In this document: piece by piece, positions 26,120-35,592 of the stretch
Position numbering within the stretch: the stretch's first letter is position 1
How the letters are laid out: each line of letters opens with the position of its first letter
NCBI GenBank assembly: GCA_016787645.1
Contig: JAEUUF010000022.1
Coordinates: forward strand, 558,001 to 622,000
From: Cyclobacteriaceae bacterium
GTDB taxonomy: Bacteria; Bacteroidota; Bacteroidia; Cytophagales; Cyclobacteriaceae
Reading direction: 5' to 3'
DNA: 64,000 nt
Notes under the pieces: model-generated
The model's database searches: none
What the model was told of the DNA's origin: nothing
What the model saw: the letters and a program-made list of their open reading frames with translations, nothing else
Translations under genes and position numbers: made by a program

Positions 26120-27147
26120 TTATACTTAACGTAGTGTTCCCACTTCTCAATCACTTCCCGGAAATCATCGGGAAGATCAGAATCAAACTGCATTGCATGC
26201 CCGGTGGTTGGGTGTACAAATCCAAGCGTCTTGGCATGCAAGGCCTGTCGGGGCATGATCTTGAAGCAGTTGTCTACAAACTGACGGTATTTTGAAAACG
26301 TCGTCCCTTTGTGAATCTGATCACCGCCATAGGTGACATCATTGAACAGGGGATGTCCCAGGTACTTCATGTGGGCACGTATCTGGTGCGTTCGTCCTGT
26401 CTCCAGTTTGCATTCCACGAGGGAAACGTATCGAAATTTCTTCAGCACCTTGTAGTGCGTGATGGCTGTCCTTCCAAAATCACCGGCAGGAAAAGCCACA
26501 GTAACCCTTCGGTCTTTCAGGCTTCGCCCGACATTGACATTGATGGTCCCCTCCTCATTCACGGGTTCACCCCACACCAGAGCCCAATAGGTTCGCTCAA
26601 TGGAATGATCAAAAAATTGCTTCGCCAATTTTGTGATGGCCAGTTCTGTCTTGGCAATGACCAAAAGTCCTGAAGTATCCTTGTCGATGCGATGCACCAG
26701 TCCTGGCCGGCCTTCGTTGCCTTCCATTTGCGGGAGGTTTTGAAAATGATAGGCCAGGGCATTCACCAGGGTGCCCGTCCAATTTTGAAAAGCAGGGTGA
26801 ACAACCATACCCGCCTGCTTATTGATCACCAGGAGTTGGTCATCTTCATAGACAATGTTCAGCGGAATGTTTTCGGGGACTACATCGGTATCCCGCGGGG
26901 GTTCAGGAAACGAAATGGTGATAACATCCCGTGGGCGAATCTTGTAGTTGGGCTTGATGGGTTTTTCATTGACCCGAACAAACCCTTCGTGAATACCATC
27001 CTGGATTTTGGTACGTGTAACATTAGCCAGCCGATCCATCAGAAACTTATCGATCCGCACCTGGCTTTGCTTGGCATCCACCACGATCCGGTGGTGTTCG
27101 AATAATTCGTCGTCCTGCTCCTCTTCCGGGTCGTCGATTTGGGTCAT
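26116..27147 (-). CDS. rluD: RluA-family 23S rRNA pseudouridine synthase (RluD-like)
   Basis: A 343-residue enzyme that isomerises specific uridines in 23S rRNA. An N-terminal S4 RNA-binding domain (about 25-95: VRIDKFLMDRLANVTRTKIQ) is followed by the catalytic domain, whose active-site Asp is in GLVHRIDKDTSGLLVIAK near 155. TGRTHQIRAHMKYLGHPLFND is also diagnostic (only its start need be compared). RluD modifies the helix 69 region in known bacteria. A 14-residue acidic N-terminal extension (DDPEEEQDDE) is present. It is the last gene of a three-gene minus-strand run. Confidence 0.93.
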   Translation of the reverse strand: MTQIDDPEEEQDDELFEHHRIVVDAKQSQVRIDKFLMDRLANVTRTKIQDGIHEGFVRVNEKPIKPNYKIRPRDVITISFPEPPRDTDVVPENIPLNIVYEDDQLLVINKQAGMVVHPAFQNWTGTLVNALAYHFQNLPQMEGNEGRPGLVHRIDKDTSGLLVIAKTELAITKLAKQFFDHSIERTYWALVWGEPVNEEGTINVNVGRSLKDRRVTVAFPAGDFGRTAITHYKVLKKFRYVSLVECKLETGRTHQIRAHMKYLGHPLFNDVTYGGDQIHKGTTFSKYRQFVDNCFKIMPRQALHAKTLGFVHPTTGHAMQFDSDLPDDFREVIEKWEHYVKYN

Positions 27148-27157
27148 GACCGCAAAT

Positions 27158-28276
27158 CTAGCCTAATTTAAAGATGACAGGCAGTGTATACCGTTGACGC
27201 ACGGGCTTACCTCTTTGCACCCCTGGGTTCCAGACGCATTGCTTCGCCGCCATCTCAATGACCCTTAGCGCCTCTTCATCGCATCCCTTGCCTATGCCTT
27301 TAATGACGCGAAAATCACTCAGGCTTCCATCCGCCTCAATGACAAATTCTACATACACCCTTCCTTCAATTCCCATTCTTCGGGCATCGGGTGGGTAGCG
27401 AATGTTGTTCGCCACTGTCTGGTAAAAACCGCCCATGCCACAAGAAGGAGAAGCCGACTCTTCAACAATGGTATAGATCTCATTGGAAATGGGCGTTGAG
27501 TCGGCAGGAAACTTTCGTTTATAGGGAAGCACCTTTCGGAGCAGCGGATAGTCGTCCCCGGAAATACCATACGCGTAGTTAAACGTCTCCATGACAGCCA
27601 GCTGATAGGGTACAATTACTTTATTGGGAATTGCTTCCTGAAGGATTCCCAATGGCCTTCCGGTGGTATCATGAGCTTCACCTTTGACAAACTTTCCGTT
27701 GCGGTATCTTTCTTCCAACAGCAAGGTTCCATCCGACGAAATTGATGTCCAGTCGCCATCGAAGAGGTAATTCTTGAGTTTCCCCCGTGTAATAATGCTC
27801 TTGGAGTACTTGTACACACGATACTCTTCACGCCATGGGCCAGTGCCACTCTTTACCAATTGGTTCCCCACAGAATCATAAAATGACTCGATCGTAAAAT
27901 TACCTTCGTTGACAAATTGGACCTCTTGCTTGAGGCGTCCGTTGGGGTGGAAGTATTTCCACCTACCTGTCCGCTGATTATCAACAAACTGTCCCTGCAT
28001 TTCAATCTTACCGTTTAGGTATTGAAATACAAACTCTCCATTCTTCATCCCCCGCACATAGTTCCCAGTCATCACCAGCTTTCCATCCTTGGTGAAATCC
28101 CGAACGACTCCAGCGAATTGCAAGTTCACCGTATCCAGTACACAAACCCTGAAATAATTGGCAGTTTCCCTCCTGGTCAACTCCCAATACTTGTTGTAGT
28201 AGAAGCGGCCGACGGCTTGTCCGGCAGCCTGCTGAAAAGCAACAAGGAGAATCAAATGAAACAAAATCCTTTTCAT
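27158..28276 (-). CDS. Exported TonB C-terminal-domain protein with YwqK/MORN-like repeats
   Basis: A 372-residue protein with a signal peptide (MKRILFHLILLVAFQQAAGQ). Residues about 55-200 contain repeats of the type GKLVMTGNYVRGMKNGEFVF, then GRWKYFHPNGRLKQEVQF, as in MORN/YwqK-type proteins. The C-terminal 90 residues are a TonB C-terminal domain (YPPDARRMGIEGRVYVEFVI, then WNPGVQRGKPVRQRYTLPV). There is no uncleaved N-terminal anchor or proline-rich linker, so it is not a classical TonB energy transducer. Two Cys in SPSCGMGG and GKGCDEEA could pair. It starts inside the VOC stop (ATGA). Confidence 0.85.
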   Translation of the reverse strand: MKRILFHLILLVAFQQAAGQAVGRFYYNKYWELTRRETANYFRVCVLDTVNLQFAGVVRDFTKDGKLVMTGNYVRGMKNGEFVFQYLNGKIEMQGQFVDNQRTGRWKYFHPNGRLKQEVQFVNEGNFTIESFYDSVGNQLVKSGTGPWREEYRVYKYSKSIITRGKLKNYLFDGDWTSISSDGTLLLEERYRNGKFVKGEAHDTTGRPLGILQEAIPNKVIVPYQLAVMETFNYAYGISGDDYPLLRKVLPYKRKFPADSTPISNEIYTIVEESASPSCGMGGFYQTVANNIRYPPDARRMGIEGRVYVEFVIEADGSLSDFRVIKGIGKGCDEEALRVIEMAAKQCVWNPGVQRGKPVRQRYTLPVIFKLG

Positions 28277-28686
28277 AATTCCTTTGGGCTGTCCTCGGCA
28301 AACATCAATACATTTCCATCCGGGTCCTTTATGGCAAACTCTCTGGCACCATAAAACGTAGTGCGAAGATCAACAGCGAGGGGCACTTTACCGCGCACCC
28401 CTGACAAGAGATTGTCCATGTTTTTCACTTTGATGTACATGGTCATCGCCGCACTTCCTGCCTTGAGGTTCAATGAAGGCACATCCTCCTGAATACTTGC
28501 GAGAGTTTGAAACATGATCGTCACCGATTCCCGCTGCACCATGGCCCAGTTCAACGACCCTGAATCGGGAACCGAGGCGACAAGGGTAAAACCAAATACA
28601 TCGGCATAAAACTGGACCGACCGGTTCACGTTGGCCACGATCAGATTTGGAGAAAGGGATTCAAATGAAATGGAAGATGCATTCAT
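28273..28686 (-). CDS. VOC (glyoxalase/bleomycin-resistance) family protein
   Basis: A 137-residue cytoplasmic protein of the vicinal oxygen chelate superfamily. The fold is two beta-alpha-beta-beta-beta units: SPNLIVANVNRSVQFYADVFGFTL at about 11-34 and MTMYIKVKNMDNLLSGVRGKV at about 81-101, ending with GAREFAIKDPDGNVLMFAED. Likely metal or ligand residues include E/D in the last strand. The substrate is unknown. It overlaps the following TonB-domain gene by 4 bp and is the first gene of that run. Confidence 0.85.
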   Translation of the reverse strand: MNASSISFESLSPNLIVANVNRSVQFYADVFGFTLVASVPDSGSLNWAMVQRESVTIMFQTLASIQEDVPSLNLKAGSAAMTMYIKVKNMDNLLSGVRGKVPLAVDLRTTFYGAREFAIKDPDGNVLMFAEDSPKEL

Positions 28687-28763
28687 GATGAACTAATTTA
28701 ATGCATTCAATTTCCGTAAAAAATACTTTTAGGAAATTGGTGTCTTAAAATTCACCTTTCGGA

Positions 28764-29633
28764 ATGGTTTTGCGCGTTTTACTATTGATCATCTTCCTTG
28801 GCGCATGTAAATCGTCTCCTCCACGCGAAGGTCCGTTTGAGCGCGGTGCTGTGCTGGGCGTCAATACGAACGAGCAACTTGAGGAAGCCTCCGGGCTAGC
28901 GGCAAGTCGACGCTATCCGGGATTCCTTTGGACACACAACGACAGCGGGCATCCCGCCGAGCTATTCCTGATTGATTCCCTTGCCAGAACAGTCGCCACC
29001 ATCCGCCTGGCAGGAATCCGAAATCGCGATTGGGAAGACATCGCGTTGGGCCCCGGGCCAGACAGCACCACCTGGATCTACATCGGCGATATTGGTGATA
29101 ACAACAGTCGCCATGAAGTAAAAATCATTTATGGCCTTCCTGAACCCGACCCGGATTCTCCGGGAGAAATCTATGTATCGGACACGTTGATTGTCCACCT
29201 GGAAGGCAAACCCCGTGACACGGAAGCGCTCATGGTTGATCCCCTTTCGCGTAATCTATACCTCGTGAGTAAACGAGAAAGAGAAGGAAGACTTTATGAA
29301 GTGAAAAACCCTTTTAGTACTGACACCTTAGAGGCAAGTGAAGTACTGAGGTTACCCGTCACCGGCGTGGTTGCTGGTGACATCTCACCAGATGGGCTGG
29401 AAATATTGCTTAAGACATACACCCATATTTATTATTGGAAGCGGCTGCCTTCCGAGTCTGTGGCAACTGCTCTTGCAAAACCACCGTTTGAACTCTCCTA
29501 TGACCAGGAGCCGCAGGGCGAGGCAGTAGCCTGGGCGGCAGACGGCTCTGGATTCTTTACGCTGGGCGAAAATGCCAAGGGAGAACGCTCAAAATTGATT
29601 TCATACCGACGGAAAAAATCGGGCGCGAACTGA
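28764..29633 (+). CDS. Lipoprotein with beta-propeller-like repeats
   Basis: A 289-residue lipoprotein. Signal MVLRVLLLIIFLGACKSS has lipobox LGAC. The mature part shows blade-like repeats: EEASGLAASRRYPGFLWTHN, AGIRNRDWEDIALGPG, YIGDIGDNNSRH, DTEALMVDPLSRNLYLVSKR and GDISPDGLEILLKTYTHIYYW, ending with PQGEAVAWAADGSGFFTLGE. I recall similar proteins of unknown function from Bacteroidota. It should be attached to the periplasmic or outer-membrane side. Function unknown. It ends 18 bp from the convergent polyprenyl synthetase gene. Confidence 0.78.
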   Translation: MVLRVLLLIIFLGACKSSPPREGPFERGAVLGVNTNEQLEEASGLAASRRYPGFLWTHNDSGHPAELFLIDSLARTVATIRLAGIRNRDWEDIALGPGPDSTTWIYIGDIGDNNSRHEVKIIYGLPEPDPDSPGEIYVSDTLIVHLEGKPRDTEALMVDPLSRNLYLVSKREREGRLYEVKNPFSTDTLEASEVLRLPVTGVVAGDISPDGLEILLKTYTHIYYWKRLPSESVATALAKPPFELSYDQEPQGEAVAWAADGSGFFTLGENAKGERSKLISYRRKKSGAN

Positions 29634-29651
29634 ATGCCTGAAGCATACGTC

Positions 29652-30614
29652 TTATTTCTGCCTTCCTGAAAGCCCGTTGATAAGTCCCCGGAGTGCGGCT
29701 GTTTTTTGCGATGACCCCAACTGCTCCATCGAGGCATCAACCTTGTCAAGATATGCCTTGATAGCCGCCTCGGTTAATGACTCAATTCCCAGCGAGTCAT
29801 AGATTGCCGTCACTGCCTTTACCTTCTTTTTATTGTCAAATTTTTTTGCTGACAGCCACCGGGACAGTTCTGTTTTGGTTTTACCCTTTGCCCGTCGGAG
29901 GGCATGGATAAGCAGAAAGGTCTTCTTGTTGGAAATGATATCTCCTCCTTGCTGTTTGCCAAACATTCTTTTATCGCCGTACACATCCAGCAGATCATCC
30001 TTGAGTTGAAACGCGATCCCCAGGTCAATGCCTAATTGACGGAGAATAAGTTGTTCCCGTTCAGGAGCTTCAGCAAGCACGGCGCCCAGTTCAAGGCTGA
30101 ATCCAAGCAACACGGCTGTTTTCAGACGGATCATCTCCAGGTACTGGGCTTCGCTGACGCGTGACAACGTTTCAAATTCCATGTCCCACTGCTGACCCTC
30201 ACAAACGCCCGCCGCACAGGCATTGAACAAGGCCAGGACGCGTCTGAGTTTTGTGGGCTCAAGGCTGAGAAATTGTTCGTACACTTTCACCAGCATCACA
30301 TCACCGGACAGGATGGCCGTGTTCACATTCCATTTCTCGTGTACGGTTGCCTTCCCCCGCCGAAGAGGAGCTTTGTCCATAATGTCATCGTGCACCAGGG
30401 TAAAATTGTGAAAGGCCTCTACAGCAACGGCATACGGTACCACCGACGACGGATCGTTACGATACAATTGATAGGAAAGCAGGGTAAGCAGCGGACGCAT
30501 CCGCTTACCGCCCAGGGTCATGATGTAGTGGATCGGATCATACAGTGACCGCGGTTGGTTCGTAAACCGGAACCGTCGGATTTCTGCTTCAATGAGTTGT
30601 TGCAGCTCTTTCAT
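29652..30614 (-). CDS. Polyprenyl (trans-isoprenyl) diphosphate synthase
   Basis: A 320-residue all-helical prenyltransferase that elongates isoprenyl diphosphates. The first Asp-rich motif is LVHDDIMDKAPLRRGKATVH near 85 and the second is FQLKDDLLDVYGD near 205, with GGKRMRPLLTLL near 36. DDIMD (DDxxD with two residues between) is consistent with geranylgeranyl or short/medium-chain synthases; the chain length cannot be set reliably. The products feed quinones or carotenoids. It begins 3 bp behind the RNase R stop and is last in a four-gene operon. Confidence 0.93.
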   Translation of the reverse strand: MKELQQLIEAEIRRFRFTNQPRSLYDPIHYIMTLGGKRMRPLLTLLSYQLYRNDPSSVVPYAVAVEAFHNFTLVHDDIMDKAPLRRGKATVHEKWNVNTAILSGDVMLVKVYEQFLSLEPTKLRRVLALFNACAAGVCEGQQWDMEFETLSRVSEAQYLEMIRLKTAVLLGFSLELGAVLAEAPEREQLILRQLGIDLGIAFQLKDDLLDVYGDKRMFGKQQGGDIISNKKTFLLIHALRRAKGKTKTELSRWLSAKKFDNKKKVKAVTAIYDSLGIESLTEAAIKAYLDKVDASMEQLGSSQKTAALRGLINGLSGRQK

Positions 30615-30617
30615 CCG

Positions 30618-32819
30618 TTAACGACGACGACCCGGTCGGCGACTTTTTTCCTCCCATAAAGGCATCTCTCCGGAAGATTCCATAATCAGGTCCATCAAGC
30701 GGCGGTCGATGTCGGTTTTCTTCACCCGTACCTCCACTTCATCGCCTAACCGATATACTTTCTTTCGGCGCCGGCCAATCACGCGGTAGTTGCGCTCTTC
30801 CCATTCATAGAAATCATCCTTCATGTCAGCCAGGCGCACCATTCCTTCGCACTTGGTTTCTATGATCTCCACAAAAATTCCAAAGTCTGTCACACCGGTA
30901 ATGATTCCTCTATATAGCTTGTCCGTCTGCAGACTCATGAATTCCACCTGCTTGTACCGGATTGAGGCTCGTTCAGCATCGGCCGCCCGCTTCTCACGCT
31001 CGGAAGAATGCACACATTTTGATTCATAGGTGGTCTTGTTCACCGGTTTACCATGATCGAGGTAATGCTGAAGCAGCCTATGCACCATCATGTCGGGGTA
31101 GCGACGGATCGGAGAGGTAAAATGAGTATAGTGGTCAAACGCGAGGCCAAAGTGTCCTTTGGGTTCCGTGGTGTACTTGGCCTTTGCCATGGCCCGCACC
31201 GCCAATGATTGCAGCACGTTTTGTTCGGGTTTCCCTTCGATTTCATCCATCAACTTATTGAGGGATCGGGAGATTCCCTTTTCTTCTGTATTTACCTTGT
31301 GTCCGAACTGCTTTGCAAACTCGGCAAAGTCATTCACCCGGTCAGCATCCGGAAGATCGTGCGTCCTGTAAATAAACGTATTTCGATCACTTCCCTTACC
31401 CATTTTGTGCACGTACGTGGCTACGGCCCGGTTGGCCAGCAACATGAATTCTTCAATGAGTTTGTGAGCGTCCTTGCGCACTTTGGGAATTACGGCCAGC
31501 GGCTTGCCTTTTTCGTCCAGCTTGAACTTCACTTCAGCCGTTTCAAAGTTTACCGCACCACGGGCAAAGCGCTCCTTTCTGAGTTTGTGCGCCAGGTCGT
31601 TCAGGATGGTAAGCTCTTCAGCAAACATTCCTTGCTTTGATTCGAGAACTTCCTGGGCCTGTTCATAACTAAAACGATGGTCCGAATGAATCACAGTGCG
31701 GCCGAACCATTCACTGTGGATCTTTCCACGTTGATCAATTTCAAATACCGCGGCAAACGTAAGCTTGGTCTCTTTGGGCCGAAGTGAACAGAGATTATTG
31801 GACAATCGCTCGGGCAACATTGGGACGGTCCGATCCACCAGGTAAACGGAAGTGGCCCGGTCAAAGGCATCCTCATCCAGCGAAGTGCCCTCTTTTACAT
31901 AATGCGTGACGTCCGCAATATGGACGCCGACCTCAACGTGTCCATTCTCCAGTTTGCGAAAAGAAAGTGCGTCATCAAAATCTTTGGCGTCTTCCGGGTC
32001 GATCGTAAAAGTGGTAATCGCCCGAAAATCTCTTCGGGCGGACACTTCCTTCTCGGAAATATGCTCACTGATCTTTTCTGACTCGGTAAGTACATGAGGC
32101 GGAAAGCGGAAAGGCAGATCAAACTCGGCCATGATGGAGTGAATCTCTGCCTCGTTCTCACCGGTCTTGCCGAGGATCTCAATCACCTTCGCCTCAGGCG
32201 CCTTGTCGCCATCACCCCAACGTGTGACTTCAAACAATACCTTATCGTTGTGCTGGGCTTTGCCGACGTTTTCCTGGTAAATGAAAAAGTCCTGATAAAT
32301 CTTCTTAAAGTCAGGGATAACAAACGCAAACCGGTTAGGTGTCAGGTCTAATCTTCCCACAAACCGGGTTCGGTTCCGCTTGAGGATTTCTTCTACCCGT
32401 CCTTCTGCTTTCTGTCCCTTGCGTTGACTGATGATCGAAATACGTACGGTATCACCATGCAGCGCAGTACCCAGGTCTTGAGTGCGAACATAGATGTCTT
32501 CTTCCGCGCCGGTGTTGATATAGGCAAAGCGCGGGTTTACATGATCTACGACGCCTTCCAGGGTGGCTATTTTCTTGGTAGAGGCATAACTTCCGTCTGC
32601 CAGTTGCTTGATCTTGCCTGCCTCCTCCAGCTCGTCGAGCAGGCGGAAGACTTCCTTGTTCTCGGCCTTGCTCTTCGCACCGAGTTCACGAACCAATTGC
32701 CGGAACTGGAAGGATGCGCCCGCGCTTTCGTCGAAGAGTGAAAGCAGCATCTTTTTCAATGAGGTGGATACCTCCTTGTGGCGTTTTTCTTTTCTTTCCT
32801 TGAATTTCTTTTTAGACAT
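30618..32819 (-). CDS. rnr: Ribonuclease R
   Basis: A 733-residue processive 3'-5' exoribonuclease. After a basic N-terminus (KKKFKERKEKRHKEVS) come a winged-helix region, two cold-shock domains (about 85-225), the RNB catalytic domain with the acidic cluster TIDPEDAKDFDDALSF near 270, and a C-terminal S1 domain (GIITGVTDFGIFVEIIETKC) with a basic tail RRPGRRR. It degrades structured RNA and takes part in rRNA quality control. Length and order are canonical. It follows the exonuclease gene by 18 bp. Confidence 0.96.
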   Translation of the reverse strand: MSKKKFKERKEKRHKEVSTSLKKMLLSLFDESAGASFQFRQLVRELGAKSKAENKEVFRLLDELEEAGKIKQLADGSYASTKKIATLEGVVDHVNPRFAYINTGAEEDIYVRTQDLGTALHGDTVRISIISQRKGQKAEGRVEEILKRNRTRFVGRLDLTPNRFAFVIPDFKKIYQDFFIYQENVGKAQHNDKVLFEVTRWGDGDKAPEAKVIEILGKTGENEAEIHSIMAEFDLPFRFPPHVLTESEKISEHISEKEVSARRDFRAITTFTIDPEDAKDFDDALSFRKLENGHVEVGVHIADVTHYVKEGTSLDEDAFDRATSVYLVDRTVPMLPERLSNNLCSLRPKETKLTFAAVFEIDQRGKIHSEWFGRTVIHSDHRFSYEQAQEVLESKQGMFAEELTILNDLAHKLRKERFARGAVNFETAEVKFKLDEKGKPLAVIPKVRKDAHKLIEEFMLLANRAVATYVHKMGKGSDRNTFIYRTHDLPDADRVNDFAEFAKQFGHKVNTEEKGISRSLNKLMDEIEGKPEQNVLQSLAVRAMAKAKYTTEPKGHFGLAFDHYTHFTSPIRRYPDMMVHRLLQHYLDHGKPVNKTTYESKCVHSSEREKRAADAERASIRYKQVEFMSLQTDKLYRGIITGVTDFGIFVEIIETKCEGMVRLADMKDDFYEWEERNYRVIGRRRKKVYRLGDEVEVRVKKTDIDRRLMDLIMESSGEMPLWEEKSRRPGRRR

Positions 32820-32837
32820 AGTTAATGGGGTGCCGCC

Positions 32838-33554
32838 TCAGGCGCGAATGATGTTTTTATCTTCCACCAGGGGGCAACCCTTCAGGCGGAGGAACAATTG
32901 GGCCACAACGACCACATCGCTGACACAATATTCCGCAATTTTCTTCAGGTCTTTCTCGCGATAGTACACTTCGTTCACCCGGGATCCATCCATATCGCCC
33001 TTGCTGGTAGGTATTTTGAAGAGGGTCGCGAGGAGGTCAAGGGAGGTATAGTGCTTGTAGTCGCCAAACTTCCACATTTCCAGCGTGTCGAGATGGGGAA
33101 TGTCCCAAGGCTTCTTTCCCGATAGATTCAGGGATTCAGGAAGCGGTATACCCTGTACAAGCATGCGCCGGCTCAGGTAAGGGTAATCGAACTCTTTGCC
33201 ATTGTGAGCGCAGAATCGAACCTGGGACTTATCCATCTTCTGCAAAGCCTGGCAGAATTCCTCAAGCAACGAGGCCTCGTCATGATGAGCAAAATGCTTC
33301 GTGCGGAGGGTGCGTTCTCCGGCTTCATTTGTCGCAAATTTGCCAATCGCAATAACGATTATCTTCCCAAACTCGGCGTAAATGCCGGCGCGCTCGTGAA
33401 AAAGATCCTCATCGGTCAGCGCCGCATCCTTCTGCCTGAAGAAGTTGGCCTTGCGCGCCCACTGCACTTTCAGCCGCTCATCCAAGCCTTCGTACGAAGG
33501 GGAGCATGCTACCGTCTCAATGTCGATGAAAAGAATGTTTCGAAATTCGTCCAT
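32838..33554 (-). CDS. DEDD-superfamily 3'-5' exonuclease
   Basis: A 238-residue ribonuclease-H-fold exonuclease. Exo I is ILFIDIETVA (Asp and Glu near 11-13), Exo II contains RFCAHNGKEFDYPYL near 115-128, and Exo III has KKIAEYCVSDVVVVAQL near 210. It resembles the predicted polymerase-B-like proofreading exonucleases and could act on DNA or RNA. The ATG at 33554 overlaps the hydrolase stop (TAATG). Its position ahead of RNase R suggests nucleic-acid turnover, which is inference. Confidence 0.87.
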   Translation of the reverse strand: MDEFRNILFIDIETVACSPSYEGLDERLKVQWARKANFFRQKDAALTDEDLFHERAGIYAEFGKIIVIAIGKFATNEAGERTLRTKHFAHHDEASLLEEFCQALQKMDKSQVRFCAHNGKEFDYPYLSRRMLVQGIPLPESLNLSGKKPWDIPHLDTLEMWKFGDYKHYTSLDLLATLFKIPTSKGDMDGSRVNEVYYREKDLKKIAEYCVSDVVVVAQLFLRLKGCPLVEDKNIIRA

Positions 33555-34315
33555 TAGCGGGATAAGTAATTCAACACGATTCGTGCGAATTCTTCCGGTT
33601 TCTCTGCCTGCACCCAATGCCCGGTGTCCATAGTTACGATATCCGCATTGGGAAAAATGGCTTTGATCCGTACTTCATCGCCCGGTGCGTAATAATTGGA
33701 TTTTTCTCCGCGAATGAAAAGTGACGGGCCGTCATGTTTTCCTGAGTAAATCATGCCTTCGCCAAGTGCTTCTATGTTTTGGTCGATGGCTGAAAGATTG
33801 ATCTTCCATTCAAAGCCACCGCTGGGTTTACGGCTCAGGTTCTTCAGCAAGAATTGCCGCACATCGGGCTCAGGAACAAATGAAGTAAGGCGTGCATCAG
33901 CCTCCGACCGTGAAGCAATGGAAGCAAGGGGTATGTCATGCAATCCATCAAGGATCGCATCGTGATGTACCGGGTAGGCCTTGGGAACGATGTCCACCAC
34001 TATGAGTTTACCAATATGGTCCGGGTAGGCGACAGCGAAATTCATGGCGGCCTTACCTCCCATGGAATGGCCAATGACGGCGGGTCGTTGCAGGCCCTGT
34101 TCCACAATGAATTCATGCAGATCTTCGGCCAGCACGCGATAATTCATTTCATCGCTATGAGGGGATTGGCCGTGGTTGCGTTGGTCCACCACATACACCG
34201 AGTAATGTTCAGCAAAAGTTTTGGCGAGCGTGTACCAGTTGTCGGAGGACCCAAATAAACCATGGAGAATAATCAGTGGACTACCTTGTCCCGACTGACG
34301 AAAAAACAACTTCAT
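33554..34315 (-). CDS. Alpha/beta hydrolase (YbfF-like esterase)
   Basis: A 253-residue hydrolase. HGLFGSSDNW near 19-28 is the oxyanion region, the nucleophile Ser is in IGHSMGGKAA near 89, the acid is probably in LFIRGEKSNY near 200, and the His is in DTGHWVQAEKP near 232. The closest recognisable type is E. coli YbfF, an esterase acting on acyl-CoA and short esters in vitro. The start at 34315 is preferred because a perfect promoter element at 34321-34328 lies 5 bp before it; the frame is open 20 codons further up. First gene of the operon with exonuclease, rnr and polyprenyl synthase. Confidence 0.92.
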   Translation of the reverse strand: MKLFFRQSGQGSPLIILHGLFGSSDNWYTLAKTFAEHYSVYVVDQRNHGQSPHSDEMNYRVLAEDLHEFIVEQGLQRPAVIGHSMGGKAAMNFAVAYPDHIGKLIVVDIVPKAYPVHHDAILDGLHDIPLASIASRSEADARLTSFVPEPDVRQFLLKNLSRKPSGGFEWKINLSAIDQNIEALGEGMIYSGKHDGPSLFIRGEKSNYYAPGDEVRIKAIFPNADIVTMDTGHWVQAEKPEEFARIVLNYLSR

Positions 34316-34320
34316 GCACT

Positions 34321-34328
34321 CAAAGGTA
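34321..34328 (-). promoter_or_regulatory. TAnnTTTG promoter of the hydrolase-rnr operon
   Basis: The minus strand reads TACCTTTG, an exact match, 5 bp from the ATG. The transcript would be leaderless or nearly so. Confidence 0.5.
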
Positions 34329-34346
34329 CGCATCCTGTGTGAAGTG

Positions 34347-34354
34347 TATATTTG
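34347..34354 (+). promoter_or_regulatory. TAnnTTTG promoter of lysA
   Basis: TATATTTG matches exactly and ends 9 bp before the lysA ATG at 34364. It stands back to back with the hydrolase promoter, 18 bp apart. Confidence 0.55.
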
Positions 34355-34363
34355 GCCCTCGTT

Positions 34364-35590
34364 ATGTCGAGCCATCCTTCCATTACCTCCCTTCAGGGCA
34401 TTTCATTTGAAACCCTGGCGCGGGAATTTGACACTCCGCTGTACGTGTATGATGCGGAAACCATTTCCCGCCAAATCCAGCGGTTGCGCGCCTCCTTTGA
34501 AAACATCCGGATCAAGTACGCCGCCAAGGCGCTCACCAACCGTTCGATCCTGCGGTTCATGAAACTCCAGGGCGTGGGCGTTGACGTGGTTTCCATCCAG
34601 GAGGCACAACTCGCCCTTTTGGCCGGGCACTTGCCCGCGGATATCATGTTCACACCGAACTGTGTGGACTTTGAAGAAATTGTACAGGGGGTGGAGCTGG
34701 GTCTTACCATGAACCTCGACAACCTCCCAGTGCTCGAGAAATTTGGCGCCAGGTATGGCGGCGATGTCCCCTGTGTGATCCGACTAAATCCCGACATACT
34801 GGCAGGCGGCAACTACAAGATTTCCACCGGGCACAGCCAATCCAAGTTTGGCATTTCTGTTCATTCCCTGGATGAAATCCGTACCCTCGTGTCTCGCTAC
34901 CAGCTGAATCTCGAGGGGCTGCACATCCACACCGGGTCAGAGATTACCGACATTGATGTTTTTATGAAGATGGCCGACATTTTATTTGGGTTGGCCAAAG
35001 AGTTTTCCAGTGTACGATATCTCGATTTCGGAGGAGGGCTTAAGGTGGCTTACCAACCCGGCGACGGAGCGACCGATGTGGCTGAACTCGGCCGTCGCTT
35101 ATCGATGGCATTCCGCGATTTTAAAGACCGCGAAAGTCGCGAGCTTCAGCTCTGGATGGAGCCGGGCAAGTTCCTCGTAAGTGACGCCGGATTCCTATTG
35201 GTGAGGACAAACGTGGTGAAGGTTACACCGAAAGCAACATTTGTGGGCGTAAATTCCGGGTTAAACCACCTCATTCGCCCGATGATGTATGATGCTTACC
35301 ACACCATCACCAATGTCTCCAATCCATTGGGGCCGAAGAAAAACTACTGGGTAGTAGGCAATGTGTGTGAGACCGATACATTCGCTGCTGATCGCGAATT
35401 GACCGAGGTACGAGAGGGTGACTTGCTGATAATTCACAATGCAGGAGCCTATGGATATTCCATGGCCTCGAATTATAATTCCAGGTTTCGTCCAGCGGAA
35501 GTGCTTATCATCGACGGCCAGGCCCGGTTGATTCGTCAACGTGATACCCTGGACCAGCTGCTTGCCGGCCAAATCGATATCTTCCAATGA
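34364..35590 (+). CDS. lysA: Diaminopimelate decarboxylase
   Basis: A 408-residue fold III PLP enzyme catalysing the last step of lysine synthesis, meso-diaminopimelate to L-lysine. The PLP lysine is in IKYAAKALTN near 49, with LHIHTGSEITD near 185 and the phosphate-binding DFGGGLKVAY near 225. The active-site Cys is in VGNVCETDTFA near 333 and the Tyr in NAGAYGYSMASNYNSR near 362. The ATG at 34364 is set by the promoter; a TTG four codons earlier lies within the promoter element. It is a single gene followed by paired hairpins and tRNA-Phe on the other strand. Confidence 0.95.
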   Translation: MSSHPSITSLQGISFETLAREFDTPLYVYDAETISRQIQRLRASFENIRIKYAAKALTNRSILRFMKLQGVGVDVVSIQEAQLALLAGHLPADIMFTPNCVDFEEIVQGVELGLTMNLDNLPVLEKFGARYGGDVPCVIRLNPDILAGGNYKISTGHSQSKFGISVHSLDEIRTLVSRYQLNLEGLHIHTGSEITDIDVFMKMADILFGLAKEFSSVRYLDFGGGLKVAYQPGDGATDVAELGRRLSMAFRDFKDRESRELQLWMEPGKFLVSDAGFLLVRTNVVKVTPKATFVGVNSGLNHLIRPMMYDAYHTITNVSNPLGPKKNYWVVGNVCETDTFAADRELTEVREGDLLIIHNAGAYGYSMASNYNSRFRPAEVLIIDGQARLIRQRDTLDQLLAGQIDIFQ

Positions 35591-35592
35591 GG

